Of a stretch of 51,020 bases of DNA, positions 34,005 to 40,562 are shown in pieces (position 1 is the first letter of the stretch; every line of letters starts with the position of its first letter). The notes below the pieces were generated by a model. That model made no database searches. It was not told the origin of the DNA and saw nothing but the letters and a program-made list of their open reading frames with translations. A program made the translations under genes and the position numbers. This stretch comes from a virus, in the IMG/VR virus record IMGVR_UViG_3300021960_000105, positions 1-51,020 of that record. One strand, 5' to 3'.

Positions 34005-34012
34005 TATAAATA
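34005..34012 (-). promoter_or_regulatory. TATTTATA element before the membrane protein gene
   Basis: The coding strand reads GCTAATATTTATATATAAAC, 14 bases upstream of the ATG at 33990 and next to the stop codon of the zinc-ribbon gene. Confidence 0.45.
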
Positions 34013-34591
34013 TTAGCTAATGTGTTTACGGAAGACATTTAAATACCCTTGAAGATTTTCTAGTATTTTACTTTTGTAATCGTTAGACATTCCGCTCCAA
34101 CTCTCAACATCACCTTGTTCGGTAACATAGGTACCTGTATCTTCTAATGATTCGATAACCCAATTTTCAACGTCTTGTATGAAACCGGCTATGTTACCAT
34201 TTATCATACGTTTTTCGTATGCTTCATATAACCCTGCTTTTTGTAATTCAGCTTCCATTTGCACAGTACATGGATCAAAACAAAAGCCATGTATTTTATA
34301 CATTTTTTTAGCTAACCAATGTTTCATTGAACCACCACAGTTCGGGCAAGTAAGAGGAGTACGAACTGCTTTTTTAGCAGCATCTAATTTAGTGACATTT
34401 TGTTTAATGCCATTTTTTATAGTCCAAGTCTTACCAGACTCTTCCCATATGTCTCCTTCTTCGTGGTGTGTGTAAGCTTTTTGATATCCTGTTTGAGATT
34501 TAGTTTTAGATGTATAATCTTTATTAACTAAATTTCTAACTCTTTGGATATCACTTTCTTTAAATTCTTTCTTAAGTAGTGATTCACTCAT
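34013..34591 (-). CDS. Zinc-ribbon protein of unknown function (192 aa)
   Basis: The centre holds TPLTCPNCGGSMKHWLAKKM followed by YKIHGFCFDPC, which gives CxxC and HGFCxxxC pairs and a likely bound zinc. The N-terminal 80 residues are charged with aromatic spots (TGYQKAYTHHEEGDIWEESG, KTWTIKNGIKQN), and the C-terminal part is helical (EAELQKAGLYEAYEKRM, DVENWVIESLEDTGTYV). This looks like a small nucleic-acid or protein binding factor. It lies two bases after a tiny basic gene and before a TATTTATA element. No enzyme motif was seen. Confidence 0.78.
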   Translation of the reverse strand: MSESLLKKEFKESDIQRVRNLVNKDYTSKTKSQTGYQKAYTHHEEGDIWEESGKTWTIKNGIKQNVTKLDAAKKAVRTPLTCPNCGGSMKHWLAKKMYKIHGFCFDPCTVQMEAELQKAGLYEAYEKRMINGNIAGFIQDVENWVIESLEDTGTYVTEQGDVESWSGMSNDYKSKILENLQGYLNVFRKHIS

Positions 34592-34593
34592 AA

Positions 34594-34725
34594 CTATTTT
34601 CCTCGACCGGTTTTTCTAACGCTTGTAGATCTTTTAAAGTTTTGTCTACTACCAGGTGCATTTTTAGTATTAACTTTTTCGTTATTGTCTTTTTGATGTC
34701 TACTAGCAAAAAATTTACTACTCAT
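34594..34725 (-). CDS. Tiny basic protein (43 aa)
   Basis: It opens at ATG 34725 with MSSKFFASRHQKDNNEKVNT and ends KNAPGSRQNFKRSTSVRKTG then RGK. It is strongly basic (Lys/Arg rich, few acidic residues). It overlaps the HAD phosphatase gene by eight bases, has GGAT a few bases before its ATG, and is two bases before the zinc-ribbon gene, filling a gap that would otherwise be unusually long for this region. A DNA- or RNA-binding role is the simplest guess. Other small basic genes of similar style occur at 40042 and 40434. Confidence 0.6.
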   Translation of the reverse strand: MSSKFFASRHQKDNNEKVNTKNAPGSRQNFKRSTSVRKTGRGK

Positions 34726-35263
34726 ATCCTAGTTCTTTTAATTTTTCTATAACATGGTTAACATCTCCGTCTTTACATCTAATTGCAATACCACCTTTAG
34801 ATGTCCATTCATTAATGTTTGATTTTTTGTCATCTATTAAGATAGATTTTTCATTTGCATATCTCTGTTTATCGGCTGAATAAGCAAATATGACTTTTGG
34901 TTTTGGATTAAGGTTATTTTTAACCCATAGGTTTTTACCTAATCTTGAAGTATTGTCTCTTGAAGGAGAAGTTAATAGGTCTGGTTTGTATGGTGAGATA
35001 AAGTCCCATAATTGTTTACCGTGAGGCATCCAATCCATACCTACCCAAAATCTAACTCCTATTTCAGTATCTATTAAGTGCCAAAATGCAGCTATTCCTT
35101 TTTCTTTTTCATACTCTTGAGGATGCATTCCAGTAAAGTGTTCAAACCTTTTTTCAAAGTCTGTTAACACTCCGTCCATATCACAATATATCTTGTAAGG
35201 TGGAGTTGGCTTTTCTTCTCTAAGAGGGTAACCTTCTTTTAATAAATTTTTAAGACTTTCCAT
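34718..35263 (-). CDS. HAD-superfamily phosphatase, 5'-nucleotidase-like (181 aa)
   Basis: The start was set at ATG 35263; an earlier in-frame start would be TTG and would deepen the overlap with the previous gene. The HAD motifs are present: KIYCDMDGVLTDF (Asp28 and Asp30), LLTSPSRDN as motif II, and KVIFAYSADKQRYANEKSIL followed by IDDKKSNINEW as motifs III/IV. This matches small 5'(3')-deoxyribonucleotidase-like enzymes, which would remove phosphate from nucleotides or nucleic acid ends. The first residues MESLKNLLKEGYPLREE include LKE|G, so it might also carry a packaging leader, but less clearly than the other proteins. It overlaps the preceding gene by 14 bases. Confidence 0.8.
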   Translation of the reverse strand: MESLKNLLKEGYPLREEKPTPPYKIYCDMDGVLTDFEKRFEHFTGMHPQEYEKEKGIAAFWHLIDTEIGVRFWVGMDWMPHGKQLWDFISPYKPDLLTSPSRDNTSRLGKNLWVKNNLNPKPKVIFAYSADKQRYANEKSILIDDKKSNINEWTSKGGIAIRCKDGDVNHVIEKLKELGYE

Positions 35264-36464
35264 AACCGTTTTTTGTTTTATCTTCCCAATTTCTAAATGT
35301 AATATTTCCAACCAAGTAAGCTTCTTTTTCCAATTCTAATAACGAGTCATCTTCGTTGGTGTTTGATGTTTGTATATTTCCTAATCTACCTTCTATATTC
35401 TGTATGTGGTGAACCATTTCATGAGTAAATGATCTCATAACATCTTTAGGGTGTCTTCCTTGAGTGTACAGTACTATGGTATTTTCGTTAGGGTCGTAAT
35501 AAGCTGTTCTTCCAAAAAAGTCAGAAGCTTCTACTAAATCTTTTTTAACTTTAACTTCTGGTAGTGGGGTAATTTTCATTCCTTCATCTAGCATGTATTC
35601 TAATATAGATGCCATATAAGGAGTATAATCGAATCCCGCTCTTTCACCTTCTTCTTTTAATCCTACTCTAACGTGATCTTCTTCAAAAGTAATTCTGTAG
35701 TATTGATCACCTAAGATCTCTCTTAATCTTTCGTATGTTCTAATAAGTTTTTCTCTGTCTTCAGATTTAACAACTGATCTAGGAGCTATTGGTGCTCCAG
35801 AAGAACCTTCTTGAATAGGTTCTTTTTCAAACCACTTATCAAAAAGATCATCAACTTTTTCTGCCATTATTTCAGCAATGATACTTTTCTTTAACATAGT
35901 AATAATTTTTAATATTTCTTCTCTAGATAACTCAGCAGGAAAAAAATCTTTTACAGTATCTAAATTACCTGATAGTATTGCTTGTCTAAATTTTGTTGCT
36001 CTTTGCTCTCCAGAACCCGTAATTACTAAACCTTTAACATTAGGGGTATTTTTGTATGTTGTAATACGTCTAAGATCCTGTATATCTTCTTGTCCCCTAA
36101 CTCCAGTAACTGCATAAAAACTAATATTAGGGTTAGCCTTAGCATAATCCTTGGCAGCAAACATAGGGTTTTTTTGACCATCCATTATTTCAACTCCTGG
36201 TAAATGTTTAGCATACATTTTCCATACAGCAGTTGACTCTTCCTTAGTCAATCCATTTCTTTCTCCTCCTCCAATAAAAACCAGTACTTTTGATATAGGT
36301 TCAACTTTATCACTTTCTCCAGACAATGCTGCTTTACCTACATCTTTATATGACTGTACATCATATAACTTTCCACCGTGAGAACCATTCAGTAGTTTTT
36401 TTACAACTTCAAAATGACCTCTATGAGGTGGTTTAAATGCTCCTGGGTAAAGTGCTACTGCCAT
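35250..36464 (-). CDS. Nucleotidyltransferase fused to a zinc metallopeptidase-like domain (404 aa)
   Basis: Residues 1-190 are a cytidylyltransferase/NMNAT-type domain: ALYPGAFKPPHRGHFEVVKK (HxGH at 14-17), IGGGERNGLTKEE, and TGSGEQRATKFRQAI as the second nucleotide-binding motif. Residues 190-230 form a linker. The C-terminal domain has AYYDPNENTIVLYTQGRH, then SFTHEMVHHIQNIEGR, an HExxH zinc site at 348-352, and a likely third ligand in LLELEKEAYL (Glu379 or Glu381). Such zincins cleave peptides, and some inactivate repressors. Fusion with an adenylyl- or cytidylyltransferase is unusual. It starts by a TAATG overlap with the P-loop kinase gene. NAD salvage or protein AMPylation are possible roles of the first domain. 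Confidence 0.82.
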   Translation of the reverse strand: MAVALYPGAFKPPHRGHFEVVKKLLNGSHGGKLYDVQSYKDVGKAALSGESDKVEPISKVLVFIGGGERNGLTKEESTAVWKMYAKHLPGVEIMDGQKNPMFAAKDYAKANPNISFYAVTGVRGQEDIQDLRRITTYKNTPNVKGLVITGSGEQRATKFRQAILSGNLDTVKDFFPAELSREEILKIITMLKKSIIAEIMAEKVDDLFDKWFEKEPIQEGSSGAPIAPRSVVKSEDREKLIRTYERLREILGDQYYRITFEEDHVRVGLKEEGERAGFDYTPYMASILEYMLDEGMKITPLPEVKVKKDLVEASDFFGRTAYYDPNENTIVLYTQGRHPKDVMRSFTHEMVHHIQNIEGRLGNIQTSNTNEDDSLLELEKEAYLVGNITFRNWEDKTKNGYGKS

Positions 36465-37390
36465 TATGATAAGAAGTTTTGAATATTTTGATCTATCTCA
36501 GCTGGAGTAGAATGTTGTAATATAGCTTGGAAAGTGGGACTATAGAGCATTTCAGCAATATTTTCAAGGATGTCATTCTCTCTTTCACTGGTTTTTTCTT
36601 TTTCAGCTCTATACTTTTTAACCGCATCTCTTAATTTATCTTCTCCAGGTCCAACTCCATTGGCTTGGTAAGCTTTTAAAAACACCTTTTTAAGTGCTTT
36701 ATCTTCTGATCTATTATCTTTATTATAATCTATATTGGCAGTTGCTTTAAGAAACTCTTCTTCTTCTTGTTTAGACATTTCAACAGGTACAAAAAATGAT
36801 GAACCACCAATATCATTTTTATTATTATAATTTTGAAGATAATCTTTAATACCCTGTACGCCGTTTTTGGCTGCTGTGTCAAATCCTTCTACTTCGTCTT
36901 TATATTGTCCACCTCTATCGTTAATAAAAATTGACATATTACCACCAGTCATTTTTTGATAATCTTTTATTAACTGGTATACATTACGCCAAGTTGAAAA
37001 AACTGCTGATGAAGGTACCTGTCTTTTACGTCCAGCATTTGCAATATAAGCAATCATAGGGTGGGTATAAACCATCACCATGTAGACATCATATCCTTTA
37101 TTAATAATGTCTTTAACCTTTTTAGGGTTAGATGCAGTGGTATCCCAAACAAAGCTAGTTTTGTCGTCTGTTAATTGGTCTGCTTCCTTGTTCGCTAGAG
37201 CGACGCCCGACGTTAGTTTGTTGTATGCTGGACTCTTTGGATCCTCCACGTATTTGTCTGGGTTGACTAGGGGGAGTGATCCTAGATCGAGTTGGTTGAG
37301 AAGGTATGACTTCCCTGTTCCAGCTCCTCCTGCCATTACTACGATCTTGGGACGGTTGCGTGCTTCTAGGATTAGTGTTGATAATTTCAT
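36464..37390 (-). CDS. P-loop kinase, zeta-toxin-like, with capsid-targeting leader (308 aa)
   Basis: The N-terminus MKLSTLILEARNRPKIVVMA combines the window's leader (ILE|A) with the first strand of a P-loop fold. Walker A is GGAGTGKS (residues 21-28). Further on come PLVNPDKYVEDPKS, TSFVWDTTASNPKKV and YDVYMVMVYTHPMIA, the layout of zeta-toxin/AAA_33 kinases that phosphorylate small molecules or sugars. The C-terminal 120 residues are charged helices (KQEEEEFLKATANIDYNKDN, YRAEKEKTSERENDILENI). A leader on a toxin-type kinase suggests that it is packed in the head and delivered on infection. Its first 78 codons overlap the lipoprotein gene in another frame. Confidence 0.8.
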   Translation of the reverse strand: MKLSTLILEARNRPKIVVMAGGAGTGKSYLLNQLDLGSLPLVNPDKYVEDPKSPAYNKLTSGVALANKEADQLTDDKTSFVWDTTASNPKKVKDIINKGYDVYMVMVYTHPMIAYIANAGRKRQVPSSAVFSTWRNVYQLIKDYQKMTGGNMSIFINDRGGQYKDEVEGFDTAAKNGVQGIKDYLQNYNNKNDIGGSSFFVPVEMSKQEEEEFLKATANIDYNKDNRSEDKALKKVFLKAYQANGVGPGEDKLRDAVKKYRAEKEKTSERENDILENIAEMLYSPTFQAILQHSTPAEIDQNIQNFLS

Positions 37391-37781
37391 TTCTTCTTCC
37401 GTTTATTCTGACTCTTGGTTGTTCTGATCTTGGTCTAACTTGTGGAATTTCACGTCGTGGTATGTACCTTGTCTCAGGTTGATAATAATACCTTTGGCGA
37501 TACCAATATGGACGATACCAATCATTATACCAAATGCTATAAGTGGGGTAACGTAATCTCCAATCACTCCAGTAATACCAACTATTGTTTCCATAGTAAA
37601 ATTGCCAATCAGAAAATGTATTATAGTTATACTGACGTTGTAACTCTGAGATTGGAACTTGTATTGTATCTCCGGCCTTTGTCACTGCCAGTACGTTTTC
37701 TACTTCGTAACGAGCTACCGTATATGTTCCGCAGCTTGTTATAGAAACGAGTATTAACGCTAAGATACAAAGTTTTCTCAT
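37155..37781 (-). CDS. Phage-encoded lipoprotein, Tyr/Trp/Arg-rich (208 aa)
   Basis: The N-terminus MRKLCILALILVSITSCGTY is a lipoprotein signal with Cys17 in TSC|G, typical of Bacteroidota lipoproteins. The mature protein has a Trp/Tyr-rich part (DWQFYYGNNSWYYWSDWRLR, YRPYWYRQRYYYQP) and then an Arg/Pro/Ser/Gln-rich tail. The last ~78 codons overlap the N-terminal coding part of the kinase gene by 236 bases in a different phase; both readings look genuine at their starts. Phage lipoproteins often protect the infected cell from other phages, which is an inference here. An alternative internal 63-residue hydrophobic frame is considered a shadow. Two TATTTATA motifs lie 25 and 67 bases upstream. 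Confidence 0.75.
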   Translation of the reverse strand: MRKLCILALILVSITSCGTYTVARYEVENVLAVTKAGDTIQVPISELQRQYNYNTFSDWQFYYGNNSWYYWSDWRLRYPTYSIWYNDWYRPYWYRQRYYYQPETRYIPRREIPQVRPRSEQPRVRINGRRNEIINTNPRSTQPSQDRSNGRRSWNREVIPSQPTRSRITPPSQPRQIRGGSKESSIQQTNVGRRSSEQGSRPINRRQN

Positions 37782-38560
37782 AGTTTTAATGTCGTTGGAT
37801 AACTATTATAAATAGGTTCGGTAGTAGGATGATCTATTTTATAAAAGTTATAAATAGATTTAAACAGTGCAAAATTCTTATCAATATCATCGATTACTTT
37901 AACTTGCCAACCTCTTCCTTGATACACACCTTCTTTCTTTGATGCAGATCTTGTATGTGATTTCAACCAAAGTATTCCAGTACGGTCTATTTTTATACCT
38001 CTCATTTCCTCAATAGCTTTAGCATACGCAGCTAACTGAAGGTTATATGAAGAATGAAGATGTTTAGATGTTTTAATATCTAAAAGCCAAACTTCATTAT
38101 CCATTTTGACTAAAAGGTCAGCAGTACCGGCATATTGATGTTCATCAGAGTATACAAAATCTTCCGAAGATATCAGTTCAGGTTTATGGGTTAACCAAAA
38201 TTCATGAAAACGTAAAATCATTTCCCACACTATTTGGGAGTATTTTGCTTTGCCGTAATCATCCATCCAAGATACTTCTTCACCTAAAACTAAAGCTTCT
38301 GCTGCTTCATGTACTTGGGTTCCTTCTTTTGCAGCATGACGAGCAATGAGGTCGGCATTATGACCTACGTCTTTCAACCAATTTTCAAAAAATTGATTTC
38401 TTGGCATGTATTGGAGTATGGTGGTTACGGATGGATAATACACGCCTTCCGACCTCTTATAAACTCGTCTATCTAAAAAATTAATCTGCTGTAATTGTGC
38501 ATTAAAATCTAATCGTTGATTAGAATGTTCTTTTAGGATATTTGTTCCTTGTTTAATCAT
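37778..38560 (-). CDS. RecB/Cas4-like PD-(D/E)XK exonuclease (260 aa)
   Basis: The nuclease motifs of the RecB/Cas4 group are in order: GTQVHEAAEALVLG (His and Glu), HQYAGTADLLVKM (Asp of the core), EVWLLDIKTSKHLHS (D-x-K) and SYNLQLAAYAKAIEE (QxxxY). The first part has YYPSVTTILQYMP, typical of this family. The enzyme would resect or process DNA ends, in recombination or in host DNA degradation. It overlaps the primase gene by four bases (ATGA) and is followed by the lipoprotein gene, also by ATGA. No Cys cluster for a Fe-S centre is visible, so it is the non-Fe-S type. Confidence 0.88.
   Translation of the reverse strand: MIKQGTNILKEHSNQRLDFNAQLQQINFLDRRVYKRSEGVYYPSVTTILQYMPRNQFFENWLKDVGHNADLIARHAAKEGTQVHEAAEALVLGEEVSWMDDYGKAKYSQIVWEMILRFHEFWLTHKPELISSEDFVYSDEHQYAGTADLLVKMDNEVWLLDIKTSKHLHSSYNLQLAAYAKAIEEMRGIKIDRTGILWLKSHTRSASKKEGVYQGRGWQVKVIDDIDKNFALFKSIYNFYKIDHPTTEPIYNSYPTTLKL
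37807..37814 (-). promoter_or_regulatory. TATTTATA element inside the end of the nuclease gene
   Basis: The coding strand reads CCTATTTATAATAG, 25 bases before the lipoprotein ATG at 37781. A second copy lies at 37849-37856. The first is at the usual distance for this motif even though it falls in coding DNA, so it may give the lipoprotein its own promoter. Confidence 0.35.
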
Positions 38561-39480
38561 AAATCTAATTTGTGCAGCATAAGTTTAGAAAAATCTAACT
38601 GTTCTGCAGATTGAATATGCTTAGTAAAAAATTCAAAACCCATCTCAGATGGATCTTTATCTGGTAAATCTACCAAAAATACTCTTTTACCTTCACTTAA
38701 AAATTGTTCAGCTATTTGTAATGCTTTTTTTCTAGCATCTTGATCTAATGCTATGTATATGTCTTTTAATGGACTGGTAATTATTTGTTTGTGTAGTGAT
38801 GTTGATATACTTTTCCCTAAAATAGGAATAGCATTTCTGCGTATAGACATAGCGTCAAAAACACCTTCACACAAAATAATTGGTTGAGCCCAGTTTATTA
38901 GGTTTTCGAAAAATATTATGTCTTTTGAAGCTTCGGGGTTTTTGTATTTAAAATAGTTCCCATCAAAAGCTCGTGCAACAAAAAAATTGAGTTGACCGGA
39001 TTCAGAATAACTTGGGATAATAACTCTTCCTCCATATTCTCCACTTGTTGCGTATCCAATGCTATATTTAATAAAATCATTTGTACTAAGTCCTCTCTCA
39101 TGTAAATATTTTCTGACTAAGTTAGCAACTACTGATGTTTGTGAAGCGGAATATAAAGGTTGATATTCTTTCGGTAATTCTATTATAGATAGTTGTTTAT
39201 ATTCAATGTACGTACCTTTAGGAAGATACTTAAGTATGTCTGCAGCTTGTTCCTTAGGAGTTTTTAGCTGATATAAAAGAGATTTAATTGTTCTACCTCT
39301 TGTTTGACATACCCAACATTCCCAAGGGTTATTACCCTCTTCATTGGTTGCTAGATTAATTTCTAATTTAGGTTTACGATGATTGCAAAAAGGACAGTGG
39401 AAAGCATAGTTATCTCTAGCTCTCTTATGGCTTTTGCCCAATATATTTTCAATGGATCCTAAAAGGAAAGTATAATCCAT
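38557..39480 (-). CDS. DNA primase (zinc finger plus Toprim), DnaG/gp61-like
   Basis: The N-terminal zinc ribbon is visible as HCPFCNHRKPKLEIN and WECWVCQTRGRTIKSL (Cys29, Cys32, Cys55, Cys58). Then comes the fold start KYSIGYATSGEYGGRVIIPS. The Toprim domain has PIILCEGVFDAMSIRR (catalytic Glu) and IYIALDQDARKKALQIAEQF (DxD), then FLVDLPDKDPSEMG. It makes RNA primers for lagging-strand DNA synthesis with a helicase that lies outside the window. The 307-residue size is close to T4 gp61 (342). It follows a leader-bearing 66-residue gene after a 50-base A/T-rich gap without a recognisable terminator or TATTTATA element. Confidence 0.9.
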   Translation of the reverse strand: MDYTFLLGSIENILGKSHKRARDNYAFHCPFCNHRKPKLEINLATNEEGNNPWECWVCQTRGRTIKSLLYQLKTPKEQAADILKYLPKGTYIEYKQLSIIELPKEYQPLYSASQTSVVANLVRKYLHERGLSTNDFIKYSIGYATSGEYGGRVIIPSYSESGQLNFFVARAFDGNYFKYKNPEASKDIIFFENLINWAQPIILCEGVFDAMSIRRNAIPILGKSISTSLHKQIITSPLKDIYIALDQDARKKALQIAEQFLSEGKRVFLVDLPDKDPSEMGFEFFTKHIQSAEQLDFSKLMLHKLDL

Positions 39481-39530
39481 AACCAGTCCGTATCTTCAAT
39501 AAGATAAGAACTTTATTTAAAACAAACAAC

Positions 39531-39731
39531 TTATATTTCGTTATTTTGTAATAATTCACCAATCGCTGCAGAAACTGATTGGAATAATAGTGTTCTATTA
39601 TCTATATCAAGATAGTCTTCAAGTTTGTCAGTAATAGCTTCTGCAAGTTTTACTACATCAGCATTTGAGAGATTTAACTCTTCTCTTACTATAAACTTTT
39701 TGTTTTCTAATATGATTTTTGATAGTTTCAT
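39531..39731 (-). CDS. Small leader-bearing protein (66 aa)
   Basis: It starts MKLSKIILENKKFIVREELN, the clearest copy of the shared leader with ILE|N. The rest is one or two helices (ADVVKLAEAITDKLEDYLD, LLFQSVSAAIGELLQNNEI). Without the first nine residues it would be an acidic 57-residue protein. It shares an ATGA overlap with the gene before it, which begins MKLSRIILE, so the two carry duplicate leaders in tandem. Function unknown; head packaging is inferred. Confidence 0.72.
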   Translation of the reverse strand: MKLSKIILENKKFIVREELNLSNADVVKLAEAITDKLEDYLDIDNRTLLFQSVSAAIGELLQNNEI

Positions 39732-40045
39732 ATTTCAAATTCAAATTCTATATTAGGGTAGTAGTATCTTTCTTTATCATAATCAGCAAAGTTAGCACCT
39801 CCTGTTATCTTAAAACCTTTGGCAGATAGGAAATTTTTCATGTTCTGGTATTCAGATGGTCTAATATCTTCTCTACTTTTAATGGTTACTTTACCAATAG
39901 CTTTATCACCGTTTGAATGTTGAATTATATGAACATGTATATCGTCACGATTGTAAGTATCTCTCATCTCATTTTGCAAATCTTGAGCTTCAGTTTTGAA
40001 CTTACCGTAATAATCGTCTTCTAATATAATTCTACTTAATTTCAT
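39728..40045 (-). CDS. Small leader-bearing protein (105 aa)
   Basis: The N-terminus is MKLSRIILEDDYYGKFKTEA, again with ILE|D. The body has an alpha-beta pattern (QDLQNEMRDTYNRDDIHVHI, DKAIGKVTIKSREDIRPSEY, NMKNFLSAKGFKITGGANFA) with charged residues spread over its surface, and it ends in a Tyr-rich strand (YYYPNIEFEFEI). It resembles no family I can name. It is placed between the 48-residue basic gene and the 66-residue leader gene, with ATGA overlaps on both sides, so the three are translated together. Confidence 0.72.
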   Translation of the reverse strand: MKLSRIILEDDYYGKFKTEAQDLQNEMRDTYNRDDIHVHIIQHSNGDKAIGKVTIKSREDIRPSEYQNMKNFLSAKGFKITGGANFADYDKERYYYPNIEFEFEI

Positions 40046-40188
40046 TTTCCTTGTCCTACGTATATCTTTTTATAGTTCTTAGAACTTTTTAATTTCGATG
40101 TTTTAGACTTAGCATGTATGCCTGGTCTTTTTCTTTTAGCTTTCGGTTTGTAACTTACAATGTCGTAACCGCTTTTTTTCTTAGCCAT
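40042..40188 (-). CDS. Very small basic protein (48 aa) recurrent in marine phages
   Basis: It runs from ATG 40188 with MAKKKSGYDIVSYKPKAKRK and continues RPGIHAKSKTSKLKSSKNYK and KIYVGQGK. More than a third of residues are Lys or Arg. A stretch of the type KRKRPGxHAKxKxSKxKxSKNYKKxYxGQG is one I recall from many marine phage genomes, always on a short reading frame. A DNA-binding or packaging role is suggested by charge. It overlaps the cupin-like gene by eight bases and the 105-residue gene by four. Confidence 0.75.
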   Translation of the reverse strand: MAKKKSGYDIVSYKPKAKRKRPGIHAKSKTSKLKSSKNYKKIYVGQGK

Positions 40189-40447
40189 TTAATTTCCAAA
40201 TCTTTAAAACCAAATCACCACTTCCTTTAATGAGACGGTGATATGTCTCTTTTGGTATAAATAGTTTATTATTTTGTAATTGACGTGGGGTATCATTATC
40301 TAACTGAAATAACCAATCTGTATCGTGTGTGGGTTGTATCCAACGATCTTCTTTATCTCTATGCCAAACGAATTCAAATGAGGGAGTAGATTGTAGAAAC
40401 TCTCTAATAATATAACCTTCTTTTATTTCCTCTTTATAAGGACGCAT
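40181..40447 (-). CDS. Cupin-like small protein (88 aa)
   Basis: The order of strands and motif residues fits a double-stranded beta-helix: FEFVWHRDKEDRWIQP (His and acidic residues of motif 1), WLFQLDNDTPRQLQNN, LFIPKETYHRLIKGSGDL (His of motif 2) and VLKIWKLNG. From memory, proteins of this size and pattern are widely found in marine phages and annotated as cupin-fold proteins without a known substrate. His27 and His69 are in positions typical of metal ligands. It overlaps small basic genes at both ends. No leader. Confidence 0.65.
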   Translation of the reverse strand: MRPYKEEIKEGYIIREFLQSTPSFEFVWHRDKEDRWIQPTHDTDWLFQLDNDTPRQLQNNKLFIPKETYHRLIKGSGDLVLKIWKLNG

Positions 40448-40562
40448 TTAAAGCCTTTAAAACCTGTTCATTATTCTTTAATAAAGATAATGATTTTTTT
40501 TGAGACTTCCTACGTTTAGGGTATTTAGTTGTCTGCGGGGATGAGTGAGAACCTCTTGCCAT
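40434..40562 (-). CDS. Tiny basic protein (42 aa)
   Basis: It runs from ATG 40562 (TAATG overlap with the gene before it) as MARGSHSSPQTTKYPKRRKS, then QKKSLSLLKNNEQVLKALNA and SL. It is highly basic in its middle (KRRKSQKK) with a short helix at the end. It overlaps the cupin-like gene by 14 bases in another frame. Its size makes it less certain than the other short genes, but start coupling and lack of another reading in this gap support it. Confidence 0.5.
   Translation of the reverse strand: MARGSHSSPQTTKYPKRRKSQKKSLSLLKNNEQVLKALNASL

Noticed and set aside
35264-35311. Upstream extension of the HAD phosphatase
   Set aside because: The start would be TTG inside the preceding gene; ATG at 35263 gives a short overlap and a normal N-terminus.
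37403-37594. A 63-residue minus-strand frame with a hydrophobic helix, resembling a small membrane protein
   Set aside because: It lies entirely inside the lipoprotein frame; the Tyr/Trp-rich codons of that gene give Ile/Gly/Val-rich residues in the shifted frame. The lipoprotein start and signal are stronger.
40256-40263. TATTTATA motifs inside coding regions (40256, 41425, 44090)
   Set aside because: They lie deep in genes, far from a start codon, and about eight copies per strand are expected by chance in this AT-rich window.
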